Below, piece after piece: positions 34,036 to 47,034 of a stretch of 64,000 nucleotides of DNA. The notes under the pieces are model-generated. The model was not told the DNA's origin. It ran no database searches and saw only the letters and a list, made by a program, of their open reading frames with translations. Each line of letters begins with the position of its first letter. Position 1 is the stretch's first letter. Position numbers and translations under genes: made by a program. Source of the DNA: Liolophura sinensis (taxonomy: Eukaryota > Mollusca > Polyplacophora > Chitonida > Chitonidae); NCBI RefSeq assembly GCF_032854445.1, contig NC_088295.1:2236501-2300500 (forward strand). Reading direction: 5' to 3'.

Positions 34036-35574
34036 AACAATCTGAACCATCAGGAGGTGTACTGCAACATTTACTTCACTGCAAATGCATAGGGACCATG
34101 TCAAACAGGGTATCAAAATAATGAGTATACAGGTATGGAATATTCTCATTTGGATTTTATGGAATGTTACAAGGTCGTCCATGATGTATCTCACATAAAT
34201 CTCACACACACTGAGCTCTTAATGGTTAACCGAAGAATTGTGCCACAAACATGTGCATGTAAAGAAGCCAGAGTTTGTTTACAAACACACACAGTACATA
34301 ATGTGTTAGGCTACCCAACCATTACTCCTACTGCTTTATTACTAGAGTTATTATGAGAATGTCCTGGTAAAACAATCTGCGTCTGTCTTTATGATTACCT
34401 GCCTGTCTTCTTTTAACAGAAATAGCCACAAATATATGCAACTTAGTTCATAAAAATGCCAGATATAGTGACAATAACTGTAAAATTCGCGAATAAGCAA
34501 ACATGAGAAAGATTTCCAATGTAAAATTAATCAAGCATAGTTGGTCTACAAGGATCTTGAGAAGAAAGATGGCAAATCCACACTGAACAGAAAAAATTCA
34601 TGTTTTTATTTGCAGAAGAACATATTAAATGACAAGCACTTTTAGCAGAGACACATGGTTAAAATCGGAGACTAAACCTGAATACTACGCAGCATCCTGG
34701 CAGTCCAAGTTCTCTGTACCATGCTACATTACATAGGGATGGTGGTCCTATTAGGTGAAATAAAAATGAGATCTGCAGTGTTTTTGTGCTGAAACATGCG
34801 GCAGATTTCTCCACTGACAAAGCTTGTTTATAGGAAATACTGTCAGCAAAAGAACCACTAGTTTGGTGGTAACAAACTAGTGGATGGGAACAGGCAGACC
34901 AACATACAGGTAGATTTTAGTCAGGAACAGATAAACCTGGTACATTTACCTGACAAATCTACAGTGTACATATATAAAGAGTGGTTCTGTTTGTAAATGT
35001 GTGGAGGGGTCAGAAATCAGGGGCGAAAAACATAAGCCGGTATAACGTGCTGGGGAATAAAATATAAGACAGCGTGTACATCGTCTCTTCTTTACTTCAT
35101 TGCACTGAATTAAACAGGGTAAATCATTTCAGGTAACCCAGAAAATGAAGTGCTCAAACATGTATTTTTCATTTTTGATTCTTCTAACCCTGTGAAGATA
35201 TATGCGCACATACTTTCCTTCAGATTAAAATATCTTCCCTGGAGCAATTTGTGTTTTTTAAAACTTCCTTTAATAGAGCCCCTGTACCACAATCACCAGT
35301 ATTGTTGAGCTTCCAATCAGGCTGAGTACACCTGTTTTTGTCCACACAAGAAAAGGCGCCATGATTGGGTCAAACAACATGATGAAATGAGTACATTACT
35401 ATGAAAATGCAGTTTTCTTTATCACGTTTCAAATCTCATAATGGATATCTTTTTAAAATAAAAAGCAGTGAGTTTGACATGCGATGTGCACGTGTGTGAG
35501 TGTATGCGCTTTATCTAAAATGAATGTTTATCATGCCTGAATGCTTCTCACAACAGAAACAGTCCAGTATATAG
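34036..35574. other. Unique AT-rich sequence
   Basis: A minus-strand frame at 35110-35292 passes a GTATGT donor-like site at 35214, but the upstream AG lacks a pyrimidine tract. No gene is supported. Confidence 0.4.
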
Positions 35575-35575
35575 G

Positions 35576-37160
35576 ATTTTCTCAGCATTCAGATACAGTA
35601 CCAGCATTTGTGTATCTTGGTGTCAAAATACAGTACCAGCATTTGTGTATCCTGGAGTCAAAATACAGTACCAGCATTTGTGTATCTTGGTGTCAAAATG
35701 CAGTACCAGCAATTGCGTATCTTGGTGTCAAAATAAAATACCATCATTTGAGTATCTTGGTGTCAAAATACAGTACCAGCATTTGTGTATCTTGGTGTCA
35801 AAATACAGTACCAGCAATTGCGTATTTTGGTGTCAAAATACAGTACCAGCAATTGCGTATCTTGGTGTCAAAATACAGTACCAGCATTTGCGTATCTTAG
35901 TGTCAAAATACAGTACCAGTAATTGCGTATCTTGGTGTCAAAATACAGTACCGGCATTTGCGTATCTTGGTGTCAAAATACAGTTCCAGCATTTGCATAT
36001 CTTAGTGTCAAAATACAGTACCAGCAATTGTGTATCTTGGTGTCAAAATACAGTACCAGCAATTGCGTATCTTGGGTGTCAAAATACAATACCAGCATTT
36101 GCTTATCTTGGTGTCAATATACAGTACCAGCAATTGCGTATCTTGGTGTCAAAATACAATACCATCATTTGTATACCTTGATGTCAAAATACAGTCCTGA
36201 CATTTGCATATCTTGGTGTCAAAATACAGTACCAGCATTTGTGCATTTTGGTGTCAGAATACAGTACTGACATTTGCGTATCTTGGTGTCAAAATACAGT
36301 ACCAGCATTTGTGTATTTTGGTGTCAAAATACAGTACCAGCATTTGTGTATTTTGGTGTCAAAATACAGTACCAGCATTTGTGTATTTTGGTGTCAGAAT
36401 ACAGTACCAGCATTTGTGTATTTTGGCGTCAAAATACAGTACCAGCATTTGTGTATCTTGGTGTCAAAATACAGTACCAGCAATTGCGTATTTTGGTGTC
36501 AAAATACAGTACCAGCAATTGCGTATCTTGGTGTCAAAATACAGTACCAGCATTTGCGTATCTTAGTGTCAAAATACAGTACCAGTAATTGCGTATCTTG
36601 GTGTCAAAATACAGTACCGGCATTTGCGTATCTTGGTGTCAAAATACAGTTCCAGCATTTGCATATCTTAGTGTCAAAATACAGTACCAGCAATTGTGTA
36701 TCTTGGTGTCAAAATACAGTACCAGCAATTGCGTATCTTGGGTGTCAAAATACAATACCAGCATTTGCTTATCTTGGTGTCAATATACAGTACCAGCAAT
36801 TGCGTATCTTGGTGTCAAAATACAATACCATCATTTGTATACCTTGATGTCAAAATACAGTCCTGACATTTGCATATCTTGGTGTCAAAATACAGTACCA
36901 GCATTTGTGCATTTTGGTGTCAGAATACAGTCCTGACATTTGCGTATCTTGGTGTCAAAATACAGTACCAGCATTTGTGTATTTTGGTGTCAAAATACAG
37001 TACCAGCATTTGTGTATTTTGGTGTCAAAATACAGTACCAGCATTTGTGTATTTTGGTGTCAGAATACAGTACCAGCATTTGTGTATTTTGGCGTCAAAA
37101 TACAGTACCAGCATTTGTGTATTTTGGAGTCAGAATACAGTACCAGAATTACGTTCAGTA
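35576..37160. repeat. Minisatellite, 35-bp unit, about 45 copies, with a 666-bp internal duplication
   Basis: The unit is TCTTGGTGTCAAAATACAGT followed by ACCAGCATTTGTGTA. A block beginning near 35797 recurs with an offset of 666 bases (19 units plus one base, explained by an extra G in CTTGGGTGTC at about 36074 and 36740). Matching variant patterns in both blocks show one large recent duplication. Frames of about 100-200 codons shift through three registers and are repeat-derived. Confidence 0.95.
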
Positions 37161-38450
37161 AATGTCTATCCTAGCATTCAAATATAGACCTAGAACATGT
37201 ACATCATTTTAACTGTTCAAACACAGTACTATTATATGTATATCCCAGTGTTTAAATATATTACCAGTGTAATTACAATTATATGATATTGTTGTCTAAA
37301 TACACTCCACATGTCCATTCAAATACGCCACATCAATTTATTTATCTTCTCATTGTTCAACGTCAGCAGTGAGATTTGTATACAGCTATAATTTCCAATA
37401 AAAGACTTTGTAGGGCTATTTGTCCAAGGCTTTCAAAGCCCCACAATACCAGTCCAATTGGCTATACACAGTAGACAGACCATGCTGTCCCTAACGGACA
37501 GGTGTATAAACTGACAGGCTGCTTTTGCCAAGAGTTTTTCCCCCACTCACTGAACATGATGACCATCAGCGATATACTGGAGACTTTTATTTGAGTGACA
37601 ACTGACCCCAAAGTGACCCGTGTCTAATATGGATGATAAGCCGTGAGCAGTGGTCACATGAGCAGCTGACAGGCCTTAATGGCAACACCTTGAGCAGATC
37701 TTACATCTATGCTGCACTGAAAACTCTGACACTTCATCCTTCATATATGAACACTATAACACCTGAGGCCATTAGCACCCCGTTTTAGTGGCCATTTCTT
37801 TCACTAAAGTCCATTAACAGCTAAATCTGGCTCCAGGTTGAGTCTACACAAAACAAATCTTTAAAAAACATGCCACATCTTGGTTTTGAGAAAGAGTACA
37901 ACAGAAAAAAAAAACACTTTATTAATTTGTCTGACAGGTCTGTTCATACATGAATGTCAATTCATTTCACAGGAGTAAAACATTCAAATACATCTCTTTA
38001 GAGAAAAAAAATACCAACCTGTATATAAAAATAAATGAAGATTTGAAAAGAAACAACACCGGTAGGATAAAGTATTAACAGTTTGTGAACTAAAGTTCAT
38101 AAATCAACTTAAAATGTATCACACAAGATCTTTTAAATAGGCCATGAAGAAAAAGGTCTTCTGACTGCTGTTCATGACCAGAAAAAGAAAACCTACTACT
38201 AATTACTAAGAATACAATCAAATTTTGACAACCATTGACACAAACCCCTTACAAGCGCCCCGGTAGACAGGAACACACTGTAGCAATGTCACATGACTGA
38301 ATCTAGGACAACACAAACCAGCTTTTATCTTCATATTTTTTCCTTAACACTGAAAGGATAAATGAGTGATTTAAATTGAAAACAAAGTTAATGGCTTGGT
38401 CTAATCTGTAGCAAGTATAATACAATTGTCCTTATAGATTATCTTCAACC
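37161..38450. other. Unique AT-rich sequence
   Basis: Short A runs and no convincing frame or splice pair. Confidence 0.4.
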
Positions 38451-39040
38451 ATGGCCACCAGGCAGAGTGGCTGCATCTGAATGCTCAGTCTACATGGCCA
38501 CCAGACAGAGTGGCTGCATCTGAATGCTCAGTCTACATGGCCACCAGACAGAGTGGCTGCATCTGAATGCTCAGTCTACATGGCCACCAGACAGAGTGGC
38601 TGCATCTGAATGCTCAGTCTACATGGCCACCAGGCAGAATAGCCTCATCTGAATGCTCAGTCTACATGGCCACCAGACAGAGTGGCTGCATCTGAATGCT
38701 CAGTCTACATGGCCACCAGGCAGAGTGGCCTAATCTGAATGCTCAGTCTACATTGCCACCAGGCAGAGTGGCCTAATCTGAATGCTCAGTCTACATGGCC
38801 ACCAGGCAGAATAGCCTCATCTGAATGCTCAGTCTACATGGCCACCAGACAGAGTGGCCTCATCTGAATGCTCAGTCTACATGGCCACCAGATAGAGTGG
38901 CCTAATCTGAATGCTCAGTCTACATGGCCACCAGGCAGAATAGCCTCATCTGAATGCTCAGTCTACATGGCCACCAGATAGAGTGGCCTCATCTGAATGC
39001 TCAGTCTACATGGCCACCAGGCAGAGTGGTTGCACATGTA
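38451..39040. repeat. Minisatellite, 43-bp unit, about 13.5 copies
   Basis: The unit is ATGGCCACCAGACAGAGTGG followed by CTGCATCTGAATGCTCAGTC and TAC. Variants (GGCAGAATAGCCTCATC, GATAGAGTGGCCTCATC) recur in a pattern that suggests multi-unit duplications. Confidence 0.95.
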
Positions 39041-39830
39041 TGCTCAGTTAAATAAGGGTGCTTGTTTCCATGTCTCCATTTGTGTTCATTGTGTTCATTG
39101 GTGAAATTTAGTATCACAATCAAGGTCAGCCAATAATAGATGTAGTTGTACACATTTTTAAGGCCTCATACTACATCAGCTTTATTACATTTGTTATTAC
39201 ATGAGTTTGCCACAGTTCTCTTGAGCTATAATGTAAATGTACAGTGACAGATGCTCTCACACATCTAGGTGAAAAGCCTGACTGGAGCCCAGTTGGCTGA
39301 ACAGAGTTCCAGTAGTTACTGTGTGGTGTTACTCATGAATAAGAACATCTGATGTTCAAACCTGAATATCTCCACTTCGCATTTGTTCTTTCTGACTTTT
39401 TGCAGGAAAGACCACGGGTTTTTCACAGCCATACCAGATAACAATGGGGCCGGGATACATATCATGCATATTTCATGTGGTCGAGTACGGGGTATTAAAA
39501 AGCCATTTGGATATTCAGCACCTTGGGACTCATTAGCATAGCAGACAAATATATCTCACACATAAATAGCACACACTTTTCTGTACAGTCCTCTCCTGTT
39601 TATACAAGTATAACACTGACTAAATCCACCTGCATATTGTGTGTGTGTAACAAAGGAGAACCGTATATACAAGACAATGTTTTCATTATTCTACAAAAAC
39701 ACAACCAGCACCACTGCCATTTGGAGGCTGACAGTCAGAGCTGACAATCACGCACTTTCTGACTGAACACACACATTTACACATGTACAATATATTCTGT
39801 AAGGAAAAGTACAGTCAACAATGCCTGTAC
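39041..39830. other. Unique sequence
   Basis: Contains the weak plus-strand terminal exon candidate at 39406-39541. Otherwise nothing is supported. Confidence 0.4.
39406..39541 (+). CDS. Weak candidate terminal exon, plus strand
   Basis: A very good acceptor (TTTCTGACTTTTTGCAG) is followed by a frame open to a TAG at 39539, reading KDHGFFTAIPDNNGAG and onward for 44 residues. A second frame is also open for more than 40 codons, which weakens the case. The phase that opens the first frame matches the donor at 13639, but that is a one-in-three coincidence. No family is recognised. Confidence 0.15.
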
Positions 39831-40235
39831 AGCTACAACAACACATGTACCTGTACATCACAACCACATGTAGCTGTACATTACAACACATGAACCTGTA
39901 CATTACACCCACATGTATCATGTACTGCTACATTATAACCGCATGTACCTGTACATCATCACCACATGTACATTACAACCACATGCACATGTACATTACA
40001 ACCACATGCACCTGTACATTACAACCACATATACCTGTGATTTACAACCACATGTAGCTGTACATTACAACACATGAACCTGTACATTACACCCACATGT
40101 ATCATGTACTGCTACATTATAACCGCATGTACCTGTACATCATCACCACATGTACATTACAACCACATGCACATGTACATTACAACCACATGTACCTGTA
40201 CATTACAACCACATATACCTGTGATTTACAACCAC
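39831..40235. repeat. Tandem array with a 183-bp duplicated block of short CATGTACATTACAAC modules
   Basis: Short modules (TGTACATTACAACCACATG) form a 183-base block starting near 39864 that is repeated from about 40047 with few differences. The modules are rich in the palindrome ACATGT. Confidence 0.9.
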
Positions 40236-40975
40236 ATGTACTAGCTGGTGTGTATATCCACATGTGACAGCGACAATTCACAATATGCATAAACAATAAC
40301 CTCTTGTACTGTGGGTTTACTCTTCTGTACACACAAATACTATATGCTGTTTTAGGTGAAGTTGACCAATCTGCCAGCACTGCTGTTGTATAGCAATACT
40401 AATGTGGCAAGGCTAAATAAGATGTCAAACAACTAGAGATTAGTGATGTGTTCAGATGAGCAATATCATCTCCTCACCATATTTCCGCATGTCTCATACA
40501 TGCCTCTTCAGGAAAATGAGTGAAGAAATCTCTCTTAATAGGTTTTCCAGTGTTTAAATGGCGATTTGATAGGGGTCACTATTGGAAGATGAAGCAAAGA
40601 TGACAATGACAGTAGCCAACATCAACATCAGGGGGGGTTAGCCAGTCAGTGTGCTTCGTCTGCCACACTGCTTGTCTCAATCCTGCCCTGCCAATGGCCC
40701 CTCTTCCTGGTAAACAGAGGGTCGCGGTCCTGTCTAATTCCAGGTGTCAATGATGCAAGCAGGCAGAGCAGTGGACACCAGCCAGTCAGGGACACACCTG
40801 TGCCGGCCACACACCAGAGAATAATTCCACAAACAACCCAGCTTTAGCCATGTCCAAATGTAATGGGGCAAGATCACCTTAGGTAAACACTGAGAAGTCA
40901 GATGAGGGAAGGGTAGACACATCCTGGACCTCTCAGCTGACTGATCCCAGACTTAAGCTTCTGGATCAACACTAC
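40236..40975. other. Unique sequence before the large 42-bp array
   Basis: No convincing gene. The region 40620-40920 is moderately GC-rich and has short frames only. Confidence 0.4.
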
Positions 40976-43900
40976 ACATTTGTCATACAAGGCTATGATG
41001 TGGGCCAGCCACACTACACATCTGTCATACAAGGCTGTGATGGGGGCCAGCCAAACTACACATTGTCATACAGGACTATGATGGGTGCCAGCCACACTAC
41101 ACATCTGTCATACAGGACTATGATGGGGGCCAGCCACACTACACATCTGTCATACAAGGCTGTGATGGGGGCCAGCCACACTACACATCTGTCATACAGG
41201 ACTATGGTGGGTGCCAGCCACACTACACATCTGTCATACAGGACTATGATGGGGGCCAGCCACACTACACATCTGTCATACAAGGCTGTGATGGGGGCCA
41301 GCCACACTACACACCTGTCATACAAGGCTATGATGAGGGCCAGCCACACTACACATCTGTCATACAGGACTATGATGGGTGCCAGCCACACTACACATCT
41401 GTCATACAGGACTATGATGGGGGCCAGCCACACTACACATCTGTCATACAAGGCTGTGATGGGGGCAGCCACACTAGACATCTGACATGCAGGGCTATGA
41501 TGGGGGCCAGCCACACTACACATCTGTCATACAGGACTATGATGGGGGCCAGCCACACTACACATCTGTCATACAAGGCTGTGATAGGAGCCAGCCACAC
41601 TACACATCTGTCATACAGGGCTATGATGGGGGCCAGCCACACTACACATCTGTCATACAAGGCTGTGATGGGGGCCAGCCACACTACACATCTGTCATAG
41701 AGGACTATGATGTGGGCCAGCCACACTACACACCTGTCATACAAGGCTGTGATGGGGGCAGCCACATTACACATCCGTCATACAGGACTATGATGGGGGC
41801 CAGCCACACTACACATCTGTCATACAGGACTATGATGGGGGCCAGCCACACTACACATTTGTCACATAGGGCTATGATGCGAGCCAGGCACACTACACAT
41901 CTGTCACAAGGGTGCCAGCCACACTAGACATCTGTCACATAGGGCTATGATGGGTGCCAGCCACACTACACATCTGTCATACAAGGCTGTGATGGGGGCC
42001 AGCCACACTACACATCTGTCATACAAGGCTATGATGAGGGCCAGCCACACTACACATCTGTCATACAGGACTATGATGGGTGCCAGCCACATTATACATC
42101 TGTCATAGAGGACTATGATGGGGGCCAGCCACACTACACATCTGTCATACAAGGCTATGATGGGGGCCAGCCACACTACACATCTGTCATACAAGGCTAT
42201 GATGGGGGCCAGCCACATTACACATCTGTCATACAGGACTATGATGGGGGCCAGCCACACTAGACATTTGTCATACAAGGCTATGATGGGGCCAGCCACA
42301 CTACACATCTGTCATACAAGGCTGTGATGGGGGCCAGCCACACTACACATCTGTCATACAGGGCTATGATGGGGGTCAGCCACACTACACATCCGTCACA
42401 CAAGGCTGTGATGGGGGCCAGCCAAACTACACATTGTCATACAGGACTATGATGGGTGCCAGCCACACTACACATCTGTCATAGAGGACTATGATGGGGG
42501 CCAGCCACACTACACATCTGTCATACAAGGCTGTGATGGGGGCCAGCCACACTACACATCTGTCATACAGGACTATGGTGGGTGCCAGCCACACTACACA
42601 TCTGTCATACAGGACTATGATGGGGGCCAGCCACACTACACATCTGTCATACAAGGCTGTGATGGGGGCCAGCCACACTACACATCTGTCATACAAGGCT
42701 ATGATGAGGGCCAGCCACACTACACATCTGTCATACAGGACTATGATGGGTGCCAGCCACACTACACATCTGTCATACAGGACTATGATGGGGGCCAGCC
42801 ACACTACACATCTGTCATACAAGGCTGTGATGGGGGCAGCCACACTAGACATCTGACATGCAGGGCTATGATGGGGGCCAGCCACACTACACATCTGTCA
42901 TACAGGACTATGATGGGGGCCAGCCACACTACACATCTGTCATACAAGGCTGTGATAGGAGCCAGCCACACTACACATCTGTCATACAGGGCTATGATGG
43001 GGGCCAGCCACACTACACATCTGTCATACAAGGCTGTGATGGGGGCCAGCCACACTACACATCTGTCATAGAGGACTATGATGTGGGCCAGCCACACTAC
43101 ACACCTGTCATACAAGGCTGTGATGGGGGCAGCCACATTACACATCCGTCATACAGGACTATGATGGGGGCCAGCCACACTACACATCTGTCATACAGGA
43201 CTATGATGGGGGCCAGCCACACTACACATTTGTCACATAGGGCTATGATGCGAGCCAGGCACACTACACATCTGTCACAAGGGTGCCAGCCACACTAGAC
43301 ATCTGTCACATAGGGCTATGATGGGTGCCAGCCACACTACACATCTGTCATACAAGGCTGTGATGGGGGCCAGCCACACTACACATCTGTCATACAAGGC
43401 TATGATGAGGGCCAGCCACACTACACATCTGTCATACAGGACTATGATGGGTGCCAGCCACATTATACATCTGTCATAGAGGACTATGATGGGGGCCAGC
43501 CACACTACACATCTGTCATACAAGGCTATGATGGGGGCCAGCCACACTACACATCTGTCATACAAGGCTATGATGGGGGCCAGCCACATTACACATCTGT
43601 CATACAGGACTATGATGGGGGCCAGCCACACTAGACATTTGTCATACAAGGCTATGATGGGGCCAGCCACACTACACATCTGTCATACAAGGCTGTGATG
43701 GGGGCCAGCCACACTACACATCTGTCATACAGGGCTATGATGGGGGCCAGCCACACTACACATCCGTCACACAAGGCTGTGATGGGGGCCAGCCGCACTA
43801 CACATCTGTCATAGAGGACTATGATGGGGGCCAGCCACACTACACATCTGTCATACAGGGCTATGATGGGGGCCAGCCACACTACACATCCGTCACACAA

Positions 43901-44602
43901 GGCTGTGATGGGGGCCAGCCACACTACACATCTGTCATACAGGACTATGATGGGGGCCAGCCACACTACACATCTGTCATACAAGGCTGTGATGGGGGCC
44001 AGCCACACTACACATCGGTCATACAGGGCTATGATGGGGGCCAGCCACACTACACATCCGTCACACAAGGCTGTGATGGGGGCCAGCCACACTACACATC
44101 TGTCATACAGGACTATGATGGGGGCCAGCCACACTAGACACCTGTCATACAAGGCTATGATGTGGGCCAGCCACACTACACATCTGTCACACAAGACTAT
44201 GATGGGGGCCAGCCACACTACACATCTGTCATACAGGACTATGATGGGGGCCAGCCACACTAGACATTTGTCATACAGGGCTGGGATGGGGGGCCAGCCA
44301 CACTTCACATCTGTCATACAGGGCTAGGATGGGGGCCAGCCACACTACACATCTGTCATACAGGGCTATGATGGGGCCAGCCACACTACACATCTGTCAT
44401 ACAAGGCTGTGATAGGGGCCAGCCACACTACACATCTGTCATACAGGACTATGATGGGGGGCCAGCCACACTACACATCTGTCATACAGGGCTAGGATGG
44501 GGGGCCACCCACACTACACATCTGTCATACAGGGCTAGGATGGGGGCCAGCCACACTACACATCTGTCATACAGGGCTAGGATGGGGGCCAGCCACACTA
44601 CA
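40976..44602. repeat. Large minisatellite, 42-bp unit, about 86 copies, with a 1371-bp internal duplication
   Basis: The unit is ACACTACACATCTGTCATAC followed by AAGGCTATGATGGGGGCCAG and CC. A block at about 41046-42416 recurs at 42417-43787 with an offset of 1371 bases and only a handful of differences, including a shared degenerate patch (GTCACAAGGGTGCC at 41912 and 43283). The period of 14 codons produces 100-220-codon frames on both strands (plus GASHTTHLSYK type, minus CVVWLAPIIALYDR type). Stops and indels break these at each degenerate unit, so I do not call genes. Confidence 0.96.
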
Positions 44603-45084
44603 AGTAACACTGCAACTATGTATACAAGTACACCACCATTACCATATTATAACAGCGTGGCGCTACACTGACCAATGCCATTTCAAACTATCAGCTACAC
44701 CAACATATTTGTAGGACTGTGCTTTATGTTGAAAACAACATTTCATTATCTATTTATTAATTTGAGTTTTATGCCGTACTCAAAAGCATTTCACTTCTAC
44801 GACGACCAAGAGGAAATGGGATGGGAAGGAAACTGCGCATCGGGGAAAAGCCACATCCATATGTAAGTTTGCCAACAGCACACGAAAGATTTAACTATTT
44901 CACTTATTCACCAGCGGCCAGTATTATGGTGAAAAAGGTGTGGGCCGAGTGGGGTGAGTTCCTTATTTTTCATTAATAAATTTAACACATCATTCTATAT
45001 ATCCTTATAGCAATCTTTTGTAATTGCATCTGTTTATACGTCCTAAAACCTAAACTGTGGGGTTTTCAAAACCCATAGTGTCGT
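44603..45084. other. Spacer containing a decayed family A SINE
   Basis: Apart from the SINE remnant at about 44757-44945, no feature is seen. Confidence 0.4.
44757..44945 (-). mobile_element. Decayed family A SINE
   Basis: Matches the family A 3' domain (TTTTATGCCGTACTCAAAAG, then ATTTCACTTCTACGACG) and later CGGCCAGTATTATGGTG, but the parts are separated and rearranged and the tRNA head is missing. Confidence 0.65.
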
Positions 45085-45690
45085 CCGGTAATATCAGCGT
45101 TTTCGGTTATCAAAATCCATCATGTCAGTTACATGTACTATCAGCATTTGCAGTTATCAAAATCCATCGTGTCAGTTACATGTAATATCAGCATTTGCAG
45201 TTATCAAAATCCATTGTGTCAGTTACATGTAATATCAGCATTTTCGGTTATCAAAATCCATCGTGTCAGTTACATGTAATATCAGCATTTGCAGGTATCA
45301 AAATCCATTGTGTCAGTTACATGTACTATCAGCATTTGCAGTTATCAAAATCCATCGTGTCAGTTACATGTAATATCAGCATTTGCAGTTATCAAAATCC
45401 ATTGTGTCAGTTACATGTAATATCAGCATTTTCGGTTATCAAAATCCATCGTGTCAGTTACATGTAATATCAGCATTTTCGGTTATCAAAATCCATCGTG
45501 TCAGTTACATGTAATATCAGCATTTGCAGGTATCAAAATCCATTGTGTCAGTTACATGTAATATCAGCATTTGAGGTTTTCAAAATCCATCATGTTAGTT
45601 CCATGTAATATCAGCATTTGCGGCTTTCAATACCTAGTGTCAGTTAATATCAGCGTTTTCAGTTTTCAATACCCATCATGTCAGTAAATA
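45085..45690. repeat. Minisatellite, 47-bp unit, about 12-13 copies
   Basis: The unit is TATCAGCATTTGCAGTTATC followed by AAAATCCATCGTGTCAGTTA and CATGTAA. Variants GCAGTTATC, TTCGGTTATC and GCAGGTATC recur in order, indicating multi-unit duplication. Confidence 0.94.
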
Positions 45691-47034
45691 TCGTCAATGG
45701 ATGGATGGCTGCACTGGCTTATCCTGCTGCACATCTAAAGAGAATCCGCTCAACCATTACTATATCCACCATGAAAAAAGAAAACGGTTTACAACAGATA
45801 AAGTTAGAAACGCTTCAGCTGGCTTCATCTTAAAAACTGTACACATCCAGGTGAACTTTATAGCAGGCCCTGAATTTATAGCTACATCAACCTAAACTGA
45901 CTCTCCACAGATTTAAGGCATCAAGGAAAAAACCGGTGTTATCCTCATACAGGTACATACCCACAACACAGTCATGTGGCTGTGCTCACACTTGTACATG
46001 TAGTTTGATACAAAATGTGGAAGAATTTCTTTCATCTTGTGCAATGCTTAATCTATACCCTTCACTGTACTTATAAGGATGCAGGTGCTCGCACTTTATT
46101 GAATATGTATGGCATCAAAATGTGCACCAATACACTTCAACAGCTTTACTTGATACAGTCTTTTAATTATATAACAAAGAAAATGATACCATCAGCCAAA
46201 AATATCAACGTATTAAATAGAGATGAAAAGACTGATTAAAACCATATATACAGAACAAAAAAAAAAAACAGTTTGGTTTTGAATGAGTAAAGATATTAAG
46301 ATCAACATATCAAAATACATATCAAATGAATAAATCCTCTATCTTTCATGATATCTCCACAGAAATGTATTGTAACCAAAAATATCAGGAATATTTAAAA
46401 CCAGGACACCTGAGGCATATCTGTAACAGCACACTAAACAATAGACCAGCTATTTTTCATAACTATTATGGATATCTCCACACTGACATACAAAAACTAC
46501 AGTTTGGCTGAAAACAAAACACTCAGTGTTTGAATACAAAGAATTCAGCTGATTGTAATAGCCTCTAAAACCAAAAAAATTTGATCAATATAATTGCCAC
46601 TTATTAAAAGAGCTATAATGTAGTTTGATAAGCATTATCAATAAGGTGTCTTGTAGCCATTTGTGGTCCATGTCAAGGTTGTTAGGCTCAGAACATGTGG
46701 CAAGTATCTGTGATCACATGAGCTTAATCAATCAAATGAAGGAGATTTTGCAAGATACGTGTAAATATAGCTGCTTTTTTTAGCTTCTGTTTGTTGACCA
46801 AGGGAAAACTTCTTGTTCAGCCTGCCTCCATTGTTGACTTTTTTCCTAATTACATGATCTGGAGGCAGAAAATCAGCTGAGCTGTGTTAGTCCATACACT
46901 CAGACCCTGTGACTAGCACTTCTTCAAAACTAATACATATATGATCAGCAATATAACATAACCCTTACAAGTAACAGTAATTTCAAATCACGTTAACCTG
47001 TTAAAAGACGAAAAAAAAAAAAAAATCCTAAAAA
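45691..47034. other. Unique AT-rich sequence
   Basis: A short inverted repeat (TGCCTCCA and TGGAGGCA near 46828-46866) could form a small hairpin. No gene is supported. Confidence 0.4.

Noticed and set aside
35541-37187. Frames of 100-202 codons (SKYSTSICVSWCQN type)
   Set aside because: All three plus frames are open in turn because the 35-bp period shifts register. This is typical of a non-coding tandem repeat.
41000-44327. Many 100-220-codon frames on both strands in the 42-bp array
   Set aside because: The period is divisible by three, so frames stay open on both strands by construction. They break at each degenerate unit and there is no non-repeat protein segment or splice context.
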